Part shown: positions 11,977 through 24,395 of the stretch, piece after piece
Layout: each line of letters opens with the position of its first letter
Position numbering within the stretch: position 1 is the first letter of the stretch
NCBI GenBank assembly: GCA_905250125.1
Contig: CAJNOL010000465.1
Span: 1 to 64,000 of the forward strand
Length of the DNA stretch: 64,000 nucleotides
Reading direction: 5' to 3'
DNA from: Rotaria sordida
Lineage: Eukaryota > Rotifera > Eurotatoria > Philodinida > Philodinidae
Position numbers and translations under genes: made by a program
The notes under the pieces: model-generated
The model's input: only the letters and a program-made list of their open reading frames with translations
The model's database searches: none
Told to the model about the DNA's origin: nothing

Positions 11977-13451
11977 TGTCTACATTTGCTTTTTTTCAAT
12001 ATTGAATGGATGATCAATTGTAACTGGGATCATATCGTTGTTCTTGTTCTTATTTTTTCTGTTTCTAATAAGAGTTACTTTTTCTGAATAATCAATATGA
12101 AAATTCTTCGTCGTTCTAATATCATTGATTGTTCTCTTCTTCTTCTTTCTCGGCTCGATTCGCTTCGACAAAATGATGATCTATATGAGAACAAGTTTCT
12201 ATCGCTCGGGTGATCGATGACGACGTTGTTCGATGGGAAAAAATAAAAAACACGACAACTCAGATTCAATTACTCGAAGAGTATGTGCGACTCGCATACA
12301 ACGCAATTAAACTCTATACCAGAAAGACATAAGCCATTGTTAACGTTTTTCTCTTTTCTTTCTCGAGATATCATTTATACAAACAACATATATCTTAACT
12401 AAGAACGATTCCAAGGCCATTATGTCACCATAAGACTTAACTCTTCTATTATTGTTTTCATACCATGCGGTCCATATATCGACTAGGAAAAACATTTCAA
12501 ATGACATTTATTGACGGCTATTAATCTTATATTCCATCGATCTTGTGTTTATTTGGTGGATTTACACAAAGAAATATGATTATAAATTTTATTGTTCTTA
12601 TAGATATAATTGACCTAACTTGAATCGATTTCAGGAAAAAGAAATTATCTTTTATCTTGATATGTTAATTGTATCAATCTATAACATAACATTCTCGGGA
12701 TTCTGTAATAAAAAAAAAAAAAAAGAAAAAAAAGAAAATCGATTATTTATATTCATTAAATTGATGATTGGTAGTATTGATTATATTTATATCGTTCGAT
12801 TAAATGTCAATAATCATTGACTTTTCGTTGTTAATTAAATAAATATTCATAGATGAATATCCTTCGTCTAAAATAATATTTTATCTTTTAAATTCTTTTT
12901 CTTAATCTTCAATTAATAAGAAATTAAAAATGAAGATTGATTTTAGATTTTCAATTCGAATAATTTTTCAAATGTTAAATATAATTGACTTTTTATCGAT
13001 TTTGATGAGTAGTTGTTGTTTTTTTTCGATTAAAACATAATTATATATATATATGAAAAAAAAAACAGTCGATTATTTCGAATCAATAAATGTCATAGAA
13101 CACATAATTATTATTCATGACAACAAATTTCTTTTTTTGTTTTTTTTTTTTTTGAAAAAAAAAAGAAAAGTAATATTATTTGTCTAGATATTTTGATTAA
13201 TCTTGAATAAATGCATGTCATGAATAATATTTCCTTTTTTATTGAAAAGATTTTTAATTAGAAATTAATAAAATAGTTCTTTTAAAAGAAAAAAAAAAAC
13301 AAAAAAAGGAAGTGTAATCTTATGTTGCACTCTATATTGTTCTTATATAAAAATAGACTAGAAAGTCGTCATTACTCAATAGGCGTTTGTCGTTTTTTTT
13401 TTTTTTATTGTCGACATTTATTGTCATGTGATTTACACCATAGAGAGTAAA
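11977..13451. other. Divergent promoter region between GPCR and GCLC
   Basis: About 1.5 kb separating the two head-to-head genes. AT-rich with long T and A runs; no further gene recognised. A 66-codon plus-strand frame at 12620-12820 is low-complexity. Confidence 0.45.
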
Positions 13452-13459
13452 TGACGTCA
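13452..13459. promoter_or_regulatory. Palindromic CRE-like site upstream of GCLC
   Basis: TGACGTCA, the full consensus for CREB/ATF-type bZIP factors, lies about 97 bases before the GCLC start codon. A perfect 8-mer can arise by chance, but GC-containing words are rare in this AT-rich DNA and the position fits a proximal promoter. Confidence 0.35.
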
Positions 13460-13555
13460 AGAGAAGAAAAGAAGGAATCAAAATAATAAAACTTACATAC
13501 GCGTACGACGTACTAATATATTCGATAAGTGGTTTTTATTTAATATTTACATTAA

Positions 13556-16500
13556 ATGGGTCTATTATCTGAAGGTAATCCATTATCATGGACTGAAATA
13601 AAACTTGCTCTTCAACATATTCGATCTTATGCTCTTGATGAGCTTATACGTACTTTTAATAAATCTAAAGATCGACAAAAAGATGCATTTACATGGGGAG
13701 ATGAAGTATTTTATTATTCATACATGTTTTTTTATTTGTATTTTTTTTTGTCAAGGTCGAATTAACATTAGTCAGATTTGATCATGATAATAAATATGTT
13801 CAATTATTATTAAAAGGTCATCAATTATTACCAATTGTATGTGAATTAAATGATAAAATAAATGATGAGTAGGTTTTTTTCTTTTTTTATATATATAAAT
13901 AAATCTCTAATAATAATATATTTAAATCCAAAAAAAAAGAGCATGCCGTATAGCTTGGCATCCTGAAGCATGTGATTTTGTTGTTGAAGGTGTTCCATCA
14001 CAACCTTATGGATTTTTACCATCTCATTTTAATATAGTTGAAGCTAATATGAAATTAAGAAGAGAACAAATACAACAAATTTTATGTCAACAATCTGATT
14101 GTGAATATATTTTAAATATTGCTGCTTTTCCAAGGTAATATTAGATATTCTTGTATTTTTCTTCGTCTAGTCATTTTCACCTTTTTTTAAGGAGCCTACA
14201 AAAATTTTAATACATTAGTTTAGAGTTAAAATTTCCTATTTTTTTTGTCAAATATCAGTTCAATATTTTGCTAGGACTTCTACTGTAGAAGTTATGAACT
14301 GATCTTATTGAGGCTAGGGGTTTACAAAATGGTCTCGGTCCCGGTCCTGGTAGTGTTTTAGAAAGAGTTATAGCCCATTTCAAAAAAAGGCGAGTGAGTA
14401 TTTTTCCAATAACTTCTGATAAAATCGCTTCAGAGAAGTGCGATTTTCACAGTTGCAAAGAGGAGATGACGACGTACTGAATGGTGTATTATAGGTTTCC
14501 ACAAGATGTTTTATTGAGATTTCTTAATCAATTTTCTGAAAAACTAAAGGAAAGTCGGTTTTTCTAAAAATAAGAAAAAGTTAAAAGAGTGATCTTTTTT
14601 ACAGAAATTGATAGAAAAATCGGTCAAGACGTTCACATAAAATGCCTACAACTCCTAAACAGGTAATCGGAAAAGTCTGAACCTTACGTAGTTTTATAGA
14701 TCTTCATTTAGCGGTTCGAATACGTATCGGGGTATTGAAAATTGACCTTAGGCAGCTGACCATATATATTGCTTTCCAAAAATGTTGATTCAAATCCGCG
14801 ATAAAACTAAGTAAAATCATCTGTAATATATAGTTCGATGCGTCTCCATCTCCTCTTTTTAACGGTGAAAACAGCAGTTCTCTACAGTGGTTCTATCAAA
14901 AATTATTCAAAAAATATCCACCCACCTTTTTTTTTGAGTTAGGCGGTAGACTAGACATTTTCATATTTATTATTATTATTTTTTTTTGATGATCTATCTG
15001 GAAACCAGAATTCTTCAACAATCTCAACAAGATTTGTCTGGTGTCTTAATTTTGTCTTCAAAAATCGGAATTTTGCAATAACCTGTCTGGTGTTTTTCAC
15101 TAAATAACTTATAATGTACAGTCAATACATAGCTGTTATTTAAGACTGGAACCGGGACTGAAAAATAGTGGTTTTGTCGATGCCTAGTTGAGACACGAAT
15201 ATTAAGTTTTGAGAAAGAAAATTGATGTTTTCTGCTGTTATAGTATCCCTTAGTACGTTGTTAGGAAATGCACACAAAGTTATGATCTAGAACGAAAAGA
15301 GTATTGTTTATTCTAGTCTAATTGGGTTAGGATATCTGCCAGAATAGCAGAAGACGCATGATTTGAGTCTCGCGAGGAGCATTACTTGTTCATTCTACCA
15401 CTATGGGTCATTCGGAAATTGATAAGTCTGTAATAGATTGAGCTCATAGCTCGTAAATGATAAGTTCTAAAGAAAATTTTGTATTGATAGAGAAGAGAAA
15501 ATTGTGATAGTAACTTAATGTTTTTAAAATTTGGGCAGACTCCTTAAAATGGATGAAGATATTGTGTAATTATTTTTCAATGATCCATTATATAAGATAT
15601 GGCCAAAGGCAATGTACATATCCACCACTTGAATATGGTCCTTCTCATTCTGTTGAAAAATCTTTATGTTATCCTGATGCACTTATATCACCTATTCATC
15701 CACGAACAAAGTAAAATCAATTTTTGTTTTTTGTTTTTTTTTTTATAATAATTTATTCTATTAAAAGGTCTTTATCAAAAAATACTAATGAACGTCGTCA
15801 ATCTAAAGCATCAATTAATATTCCAAGTAAGTTTTGTTTAAATAATTAATTTGTTGAATAAAATGCAAAAAATCGAAAAGTATTATGTTTTCTTCTTGTA
15901 CTAATTTCACTAGTATTTATGTTTACTGAATTAGGGATCATCCTGACATCTACATTGAGATATCAACTTTATGAAAAAATGTCCTTTTTCTAATATTATG
16001 TCCCAATAATGTCAGTCTGTATTAATTGCACTGTAGAAGTTAGTAATTCCATAGGATAAAAATCTTTTCTTATCTAAATCTATTTGTAAAATAATTGAAT
16101 AACTATTTATTTATAATTTGAGATAAAAATCTAATTAATTAATTTAATAATAGTATTCAAAGATTGTAAAACATTATCTCCATTTCGTGATGAATTATTT
16201 AAAGATGATCCTGATATAAAAGATGATAATATTCATTTGGATAGTACAACAGCTGGTTGGGGTTGTTGTTGTCTTCAAGTTACATTTCAATGTGAATCAT
16301 TTGAAGAAAGTATTTATCTTTATGATCAATTATTACCATTATGTCCAATAATGGTAAATTTTTTTTTTTCTTTATATTTGAAATATTTTGTTTAAAATAG
16401 TTGTGTTTAAGTGGTGCATGTCCAATATGGCGTGGTTATTTATCTGATATAGATTGTCGATGGAATGTATTAAGTGAAGCTGCTGATGATCGAACAATTG

Positions 16501-17621
16501 AAGAAAGAAAACAAATAAATTTTTTATCACGTTTTAGTTCAACTCCATCTTATTTAGCTGATAAAAATAAACATTTAAATGATTTTGATTATCCAGTTAA
16601 TCAATCTGTTGTTTCAAAACTTATTGATCAAGGTTTTGATTTAGAAGAATTTATTTATTTTGTTATAAAAGATCTTTTGTTTTTGTTTTTTGTTTAATAT
16701 AAAAAGGAATGCCTGAAACATTATCTCGTCATTTTGGCCATTTATTTATTCGTGATCCACTTGTTGTTCTAAAAGAATTTCTTCATCCAATTGATGATAC
16801 AACTTCTTATCATTTTGAGGTTATTTATTTTAATTTTGTTTAATATATTATTAAAAAAAAGTAAATTATAGAATCTAAATTCTCTTGTATGGAATGGTTT
16901 ACGATTAAAACCACCACCATTAGATGATAATTTAATGGGATGGCGAATAGAATTTCGACCAATGGATGTATGTTAAATAAATATATAAAATAAAATAATA
17001 TTTTTATTAAATTCTAGATTCAAATAAGTGATTTTGAAAATGCAGCACTTGTTGTTTTCTTAGCATTATTAACAAGAGTTATAATAACATATGGTCTTGA
17101 TTTAACAATACCAATATCTCAAGTTAATAAAAATATGAATATAGCACATTATCGAGATTCAGCACGTAAAGAAAAATTTTATTTTCGACATGGTAATCAA
17201 ATATCTGAAATGTTTATGAATGAAATAATAAATGGTACACAAGATTTTCTTGGTCTTGTTCCACTTACTAGAAAATATATTCTTCAACGAGAAGATATTG
17301 ATGCTGATACAAGACATACTATTGAACAATATCTTTCACTTATATCAAAGCGAGCTGCAGGTTAGACTTTTTTTTTCTTCTTTTGTTTATCTATATTAAA
17401 TTTTATTTGATTTTATTTTTCAAGGAACTTTATTGACAAATGCATCATGGATACGACAATTTGTACTTTCACATCCATCATATAAACAAGATTCAATTGT
17501 ATCTCAAGAAATTCAATATGATCTTGTTTGGAAAATGCAACAAATAGCAAATGGACATGAAGATTGTCCACAAATTAAATATCCAAATATGGATACACAT
17601 ACTGAATTACATCCAAAATAA
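13556..17621 (+). CDS. GCLC: Glutamate-cysteine ligase catalytic subunit
   Basis: Makes gamma-glutamylcysteine from glutamate and cysteine with ATP, the rate-limiting step of glutathione synthesis in the cytosol. Eleven exons: 13556-13705, 13756-13868, 13940-14134, 15609-15710, 15768-15826, 16154-16353, 16401-16632, 16707-16819, 16872-16967, 17018-17360 and 17425-17621; total 1800 bases, 599 residues, a little shorter than the human enzyme. The start MGLLSEGNPLSW and WGDEVE match the family. Further landmarks are VEGVPSQPYG, FNIVEANM, SDIDCRWNVLS, HLFIRDPL, RLKPPP, WRIEFRPM and the C-terminal SHPSYKQDS. All splice phases join. Intron 3 (14135-15608) is far longer than the others because it carries a hAT-like element and a tRNA-like segment. 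A CRE-like site precedes the gene. Confidence 0.96.
14315..15186. mobile_element. hAT-like non-autonomous element in GCLC intron 3
   Basis: Imperfect terminal inverted repeats: left TAGGGGTTTACAAAA, right (complement) TAGGCATCGACAAAA. Inner inverted segments (about 14325-14360 against 15140-15175, and 14430-14500 against 14825-14890) extend the symmetry. Flanking octamers ATTGAGGC (14307-14314) and GTTGAGAC (15187-15194) agree at six of eight positions, as expected for an aged 8-bp hAT target duplication. No transposase frame is present, and the element is removed with the intron. Confidence 0.72.
15315..15385 (+). other. tRNA-like segment (possible tRNA pseudogene or SINE head)
   Basis: Contains an A-box-like stretch TCTAATTGGGTTAGGATATC, a five-pair anticodon-like stem TCTGC/GCAGA around a seven-base loop, and a B-box-like GATTTGAGTCT. 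The loop lacks the universal U at position 33 and the T stem is poor. It is therefore not a functional tRNA; a decayed tRNA or tRNA-derived SINE is more likely. Confidence 0.35.
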
Positions 17622-19319
17622 TAACATACTTTTTTTTAACTCATCTTACAGAATAAACCAGATTCCTTCTATTTTATCGACATTTTCATTGTTTTACTTG
17701 AATTTTTTTCTTCAAAACATTCCTTATTCAATTCTTTACAAGATTAGATCTGTTTTTTTTTCAGAATTTTCTCGGAAACTCAATTACGTACTAGTATAAG
17801 ACATATAGGATGTATGTATTCATGCAATATATCTTGTGCTGATACTTTATTGAGTTTTCTGAGATACTCATAGAAGACATCATATATGCACACAATGTAT
17901 TTCGTAAGGAGAGATGCGTTTATACATCTATTGACATGCTCTACTATAGAAGTTCTTCTACCACCATGAAAATAATATATACTTTTGAAAAATCTTGAGT
18001 TCTACCTTTCATCTATTAGGATCTACTGGACTGTTCATTATCAGGTAATTGTACTGTTCAGTATAGATCAATAACATAAATATATGTTGGGATGTCAGTA
18101 TAGATGCATATCATTAGATGGTCATAGATCAGTTGCACAAATGCTTCTTTATGCAATGAAATGTTATTCATTCGTTGAATGCAATTTGTGCTTGTACTTA
18201 CACATTCCTCTTTGTAAGATAATTTTTTGATGTGCGAGATAGAAATAAATGTTATCATTCTTTAAAAGCTCTTTCGGAATATTGAATCAAATTTCATTCT
18301 CATTTGCAACCTTTTATTGACATACAATCAAACTTTTGTCAAATACAATTTAAAAGGAGTGTTGAAGTATATGGATAGAAATTTCGAGCTTCCCCTTAGT
18401 AGCACTCTCTCTCTCTCCCTTCTGTCGCAGATCATATGTTACACTAACGTTTTGTTCTAATGTATGAACGAGTTTGTTATTGCATTTTTAAAGGACTAAG
18501 TAAAACGAAGGTGAAGAAATAGATTCCAAAATCGAACAAATAAAACAATCTCTCTGTGATTAGCAAGAGCAATCATATCATCTTTCATATTTTAATCTCA
18601 TAAGGATTGTGCTAATAGCTTTTTCTTTTACAGATATTTTGAAAATTTTGATGTAAAATTGTCATTACTTTGTAAAACTTCTGCGCTTATGTTCGATACT
18701 AACTTATTGCGTTTAAGATATAGTTGTTGTTGTTGGAAAAACAAATGATTTATTTGTCAAATCTGTGCAATAGTCTGGTAGGAAATTTTTAAATTTCATG
18801 AAAAAAGTATCAGATGAGAATATAGATGTAAGCAATTTCTATGCTTTTTCGAGTAAGGTTAACTAAAGAGAATATATTTTAAAATATAGATAAACATGAC
18901 TATGTACATATCTAGTCATAGAGAAAATCGAACTATCTATTCTTCAGTAAATATTATAAAATTCGTCACCTCGACACTATAAATTCTTCAGTAAATAATA
19001 TTTGACTATTAGCTTTTATCCGAGATATTTTGCACGTGTTTGTAAAGAATTGAATAAGAAATATTTTGAGTAAAAAATTGAAATGAAACTAATAGACATT
19101 GAAGAAACTGTTGATAAAAAAGTGTGAAATCTATTGATTCTGAAAGATCGATTCTATCTACGTTTTGGTAAGATGTCGCTTCTAATCAATATTCAATAAA
19201 ATAAATATAAGATTGGTTTATGAGTAAACATGATATAGCTCACATGATAGATAGATAGATGGATGCATAGATAACTGAATCGAAAGGATTTTTTTTTCTA
19301 AATAAAGAAAAAAAAAGTG
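17622..19319. other. Intergenic, no gene seen
   Basis: About 1.7 kb with a short CT microsatellite near 18405-18420 and a GATA microsatellite near 19245-19260. No coding signal or clear inverted repeat was recognised. Confidence 0.4.
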
Positions 19320-19529
19320 ATGGCAGATCCAGCTCCAATACAACGTTCAGCTGAAGTTGAAGATTTAGCACATTTAAGTGAAAAAGAAAAAAAGAAAATA
19401 TTTGAAGATGTTGATGAAAGAAAAAATTCTCTTCATCGAAGTGAAGAAATGGAAGATTTGGCTCATTTATCATCACAAACTATAAATAAACCTTTAATTA
19501 ATGATCGAAATACAAATATTAAACAATAA
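19320..19529 (+). CDS. Small charged protein with an internal repeat (69 residues)
   Basis: Single exon from ATG (19320) to TAA (19527-19529), directly followed by an (AAT)n run. The protein is highly charged, with no membrane segment and no signal peptide. Its core is a 12-residue motif present twice: RSAEVEDLAHLS (residues 9-20) and RSEEMEDLAHLS (residues 40-51), separated by a lysine/glutamate-rich linker KEKKKIFEDVDERKNS that could be helical. The family is not recognised. The pattern suggests a short linear binding motif used twice. It lies 191 bases before the calcium-sensor gene on the same strand, and both starts are preceded by an AG that could serve as a splice or trans-splice acceptor. 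Confidence 0.6.
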   Translation: MADPAPIQRSAEVEDLAHLSEKEKKKIFEDVDERKNSLHRSEEMEDLAHLSSQTINKPLINDRNTNIKQ

Positions 19530-19720
19530 TAATAATAATAATAATATATTCATTAACATTTTCTTTTTCTTTTTGTTATTGTTTTTACAATTTCCCTTTT
19601 TTTTTTCTTACATTTTCAACGAATAAAATAATTTTCACATTTATGTTCAAAGAAAGAAAAAAATTCTAATAATAATTTTATTAATCAAATAAATAAATAA
19701 ATTGTATTTTAAATTAGAAA

Positions 19721-20431
19721 ATGGGTGGATTCGAAACAAAACAAACTATTAAACCAAAATTATCTTCAAAACAAATTGAATATTTAAAAAAACGAACACG
19801 AATGAATGAAGATGAAATTGAAAAATGGTTTCGTATGTTTTAATTAAATAAAAACAAAAAAGAAATCTTATTTGAAATAAAATTATTTTTTTTAGAAGAA
19901 TTTCATAAAGATTGTCCCGATGGTCTTTTAACACAAAAACATTTTATTGAAATGTATAATCAAGCATTTCCAAATGGTAATGCAACACAATATGCTAAAA
20001 GAGTATTTGTTACTTTTGATAAAGATAATTCAGGTTTTCTAATTTTATTTATTTATTTTTTTTTATTAATTGAAAATTTTGTTTATAATTAAATAGGAAA
20101 AATTGATTTTAATGAATTTCTGTTAGCAATGGATTTATTTGAAAAAGGTGATTTAGATGAAAAACTAAATTATGCATTTGAATTATATGATATTGATAAA
20201 AATGGAATTTTAACAAAATCTGAAATTGAAATAATTATTAAAATGGTTCTTTCACTTCGTGGTGAAGGAAATAATGATCGTTTAAAAGATGATATAATTA
20301 CACATCTAAATAGATTTATTACAAAATTTGATGAAAATGGTGATATGAAAATAACTCCAGATGAATTTTCTCGAATATGTTCACAAGATGAATATCTTAG
20401 ACTTTTTTTATCACCAAATTTTTCTTCTTAA
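19721..20431 (+). CDS. Neuronal-calcium-sensor-like EF-hand protein
   Basis: Three exons, 19721-19832, 19896-20033 and 20097-20431, giving 194 residues, the usual size for the recoverin/NCS-1/hippocalcin family. The start MGGFETKQ offers an N-terminal glycine for myristoylation. The first EF-hand is degenerate and carries the family signature DCPDG (43-47). EF2 (79-90, DKDNSGKIDFNE), EF3 (115-126, DIDKNGILTKSE) and EF4 (162-173, DENGDMKITPDE) have intact calcium ligands. The protein should switch membrane binding or a target enzyme on calcium rise. Which NCS subclass it belongs to is uncertain; divergence from NCS-1 is clear. An AG four bases before the ATG may be a splice or trans-splice acceptor. 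Confidence 0.88.
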
Positions 20432-22505
20432 ATTTTTTTCTTTTTTTTTCTGATAATTTATTTAATGATTTTCATACTTTAATTATTTTATTGTGATACT
20501 AGAATGTCTTGTATGAGATTTTTTTTAAAATATGGATTGTATTTTTATAGAATTCAATAAATCGAACACACAACCAACAATTTATTTCTACAAGGGACAT
20601 TAAAAAAAGAACTTATCCATTATTCGAATATGCATTTTTAAGAGAAATATTTGTTGTTTCAGTCTATGAAATCAAAAATACACATACAACTTTTCATTTT
20701 AAAAGCTTTTTAGAGAATACAGATTCTGGTCGAAGATCTGAATCCGATTTTATTGAACTCAAAAATTTGACTAGAGAAAAGTATAATCTATTTATACATA
20801 TTCAGATTAAAAGAGTACACATTTCTTTCATAACACACATAGATAAATAATGCATCAGTGTTTATACATGATGAAACTATTAGTTATACTTTGATTTCGA
20901 TCAGAAAAATTTTCCTGGGCCTAATGCAACTCTCTAATCACCATTCATCTACAATGTACTAGTGTAGTTAATTAAAATCGATTGTGGAGATAAATTTTTC
21001 AAAGGTCATTCATGACTGCTCAATGCGTGTATAACATTGAATTGTTATCGTTGACTCGAATTTTATTATAAGTGATATTTCACCTTAAACAGTCAAAAAT
21101 GATGCCTTGAATTTATAGTGATGAATATTAGGTTAATAGCAACTGTATTTTTATGTTGCCTCCTCGATAGGAATATCTACAAAGAGTCTGAAAAAAAACA
21201 TTCGTGTAGCTGAAAAGATTTCCTATAAAACCCACTGCTGAGCATTTTTGATAAAAGTGTTCGCTAGACAAAAGAAAGAGCACGTCGAGAAATCGTTAAG
21301 ATCCAAAGGACAAATTGATACGGTCAGTCAGTCTCAAGATAACCTAGACTAACTTTCTCATGTTACACGCCTATTGAGAGGCTCAGACCCTTTAACAAAA
21401 CTACTTGGATAAGAGTCCGTAGAAAATCAAGGTTCACAAAACTAACTTACGTATTTTTATTCGAAGCTTTTGGAGAAAGGATTTTATTTCATCGAACAAA
21501 TAATTCTGAGCAAGATAAGATGTCGCCAATATCTTCAAGACCTTCCTTCATGGAAATATATTCAATTTACAAAAGGTTTCCATAGATAAAATATGGTAGA
21601 AATATTGATATTTTGAATAAAAAGAGAACGAATATTTCTTAGATCTTCTGCAAATAGAATGAAATTTGATGAAAAGAATTGAGAAATTTATCAGTTTGCT
21701 CAAAATTATTTGCTCTATTGAATAAAATCTTTTCTTAGAAGTTTCGAATGGAAATGAGAAAACTGGCTTGATGATCTTGGTTTTACGCAGATCTTCATTG
21801 AAATATTTTTGCTGAAGACTTCAGATCTGTCGATCCTGATGGAGAATTCTTTCGGTTATACAAATGTGTTTTTTCTTTAAATTCTTGTTATCTATTGTCA
21901 CTAGAAAGGAAATTTCGAAATACAATTGCTCTAAACTTTTTCTTCATCACTGTAGACTTGGGAAATATATCTGTATATAATGATTGGCAGAAAACTCCTT
22001 ATGAGTGCAGAATGCGAATTATCTCATATTTTCTTCGTGAAAACTTAGCTATCGGACATCATTATTCTCTATGCTTTTTATGCAATGTGAAAATACATGC
22101 GACAATTATTGATAATCTAACTTCTGTTTTGTTAGGTCCCAATGACAAAAACTTTATTTGATTAGATATTCGAGTAAAAACGATATGATGAACATGTGCG
22201 AATTATTGTTTTCCTCAGTTTTGACTGCTCGTATGTTATTTTATAATAGTCGAGTCTTCAAGTACACTTTATTCTCTATTCTAATCATATAACTAGGATT
22301 GATCACTAGTAATAATGCCAAATACAAGAATAAATTTGGTTTATCAAAACCTTGTTAATAAATGAATGTAATTACTCTCAGTCATCAATGAGTTAATAAT
22401 GCATTTATCGAAAATAAAATTTCGTAATATTTGCAGTCAATAAGTATCATTGAATTAATCGGTGGTGAAATTATATTTAAAGTATCTTCTATTTAATTTA
22501 AATGT
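20432..22505. other. Intergenic, with one weak inverted repeat
   Basis: About 2 kb without a recognisable gene. Bases about 21462-21525 and 21680-21745 are imperfect reverse complements (core GATTTTATTTCATCGAACAAATAAT), probably an old foldback. The plus-strand frame at 21895-22161 has no ATG at its start and no recognisable protein. Confidence 0.4.
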
Positions 22506-22613
22506 TCAGTGAGAACCATCTTCAATTATTGCTCGGATACCATCAATTGTTTCAATGCAAATAACAGCTGAGGGACGAATTGTACGAGCTGTATGAATTT
22601 TCTCGATTAAAAT
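22506..22613 (-). pseudogene. Orphan C-terminal exon or gene remnant
   Basis: A 108-base minus-strand frame of 36 codons begins right after an AG acceptor (22615-22614) and ends in TGA (22508-22506). The product, including HTARTIRPSAVICIETIDG and RAIIEDGSH, has coding-like composition unlike the surrounding AT-rich DNA. No exon that could precede it was found up to 23.7 kb. The DGIRAIIEDGS stretch faintly recalls the C-terminal domain of phosphohexomutases, but this is speculation. Most likely a fragment of a duplicated gene. Confidence 0.4.
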
Positions 22614-23754
22614 CTATGAAATCTATTTTGAGCTATCCGACGTGAAGATTCTTGATCTCAACACAATCATATTAAAAGAGGATATGAGTTTTCCTATACG
22701 TTAAAACAGTTTTCTATTTATATAATATCGTAGTTCGAAATCGTTCTTGCGAGTCATTTAAAAACTTATTTGTGACTTATTTAAGAAAATGTACTTCTTT
22801 CAACTTGTATAAGTAATCTCATTTCCCGATGACTGCCTTTTTTCCATGATTCTTATAAGGTTTATTCAATATATTTCTAAATAGATTTTGTTATTTTTCT
22901 TATAAAGCTGTCTGTTTTTTTAATATTGTTGAGGAACTCTGTTGTAAACTCATCTTATTTTGATAAAGCCTGAAAACTTTGATTTGTTGATCTCTAAATG
23001 AAGAATAGAATATTTGAAAAAGGTTGTGGCTGTGTCTACGTGTGGATGGACGAGTAAATGTGAGCGTTTTCTTCACTACACCCACTCACACACTACTCTC
23101 TTCCCATGTTTTCATCAAATATAGACAAATGGTGTTATATAACAACACATTAATCATAAAAACTTTTTGGTTCGTTGGAGACTTCTGCGAACACTAAAAA
23201 TTCATTTGTTAAGGTTTAACAACGACAGATTCGACTCAGAATGACTCATATTTGTAATAAAGTCCTTTGTTGATATGTACTCTTTTACCATAGTCAAATT
23301 AATAACGTTTCTATTTCAAAAACGAAATGATTTCAAAGAGAATATAAGTATATGATAAATTTTATTAAATACACGATTAATAATTAGTACTTTACTATAA
23401 AATTGAAAGGAAATACATGATCTTTCATTATTAAAAACATAAAGACATCTTCTTGAAAATTGAGCTCTCTCAAATCTTGATAACAATTCTATAAATATCA
23501 ATATATCATTTCGTTCGAATTCAATATTTATTTTCTAAAATTTTCAGAAAAGAATGTTCAAATTGTGATGAAACAAATCGAGAAAAATTCTGATGATCCC
23601 GTTCAATTTTCAAGAACTTCTCGATCTCATAATAATTTCAGATGCTTTTTCTTTAGATCGATTTATATAGTATCCATTGTCGACACCAGAATAAAATTTG
23701 AACTAGTGTAAGACGAATATCTCAAGAGCGACAATAGCTGAATGTCTGTGATTT
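22614..23754. other. Intergenic, no gene seen
   Basis: AT-rich sequence with a GT/CA-rich patch near 23030-23095. No coding signal recognised. Confidence 0.4.
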
Positions 23755-24395
23755 TCATCAACCAAAAGAGTCTGAATTAAAGCATGTTTTCATATAGTAT
23801 TATGCCAAGTGAATTCATCACCTAAAAAATCGTTTTGGGGAATCTTCTCGAAAAATTTAATAATAATACAATGTATTTCTAATGAAATTTATCATTCTGA
23901 CATGTATATTAAATAGAGAAACTGCAGCTCTACAGTTCAAGATACAATCCAAATATTTATCTTCTTATCATTTAACGTACAGTAAATGACTTCATCCATT
24001 TTCTTGGAAAAATAATAGGGAATTCCGTTCATTTTTAATCAAAATGTTTTCCATTTTATCAAAATGACTTGTTCTTCTGATGAAAGTTTGATAAAAACGA
24101 GAACTTTGGTTAAAAGCTAATCCAATTATCTTTTATTTTTACAAACAAATGGATGAAATCATTTACTGTACGTTAGATGATAAGAAGATAAATATTTGTA
24201 TTGTATCTTGAACTGTAGAGCTGAAGTCTCTCTATCTAGTATACATGTCAGAATGACAAATTTCATTATAAATATATTGCATTATTATTAAATTTTTTGA
24301 AAAGATTTCCTAAAAGAGATAGATTAACTAATGAATTCAACTTGAATACCATTTATATGAAAACATGTTCTTATTTAACCTCTTTTGATTGCGAC
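23755..24395. repeat. Long inverted repeat (foldback element)
   Basis: Arms about 23755-24020 and 24140-24395 are reverse complements with modest divergence. The best block pairs CTCTACAGTTCAAGATACAA with TTGTATCTTGAACTGTAGAG, followed by matching TTATCTTCTTATCAT segments. The loop is about 120 bases and contains no gene. A non-autonomous foldback transposon is the likely origin; clear target duplications were not found. Confidence 0.75.

Noticed and set aside
21895-22161. 88-codon open frame
   Set aside because: No ATG at the start, no recognised motif, no splice context.
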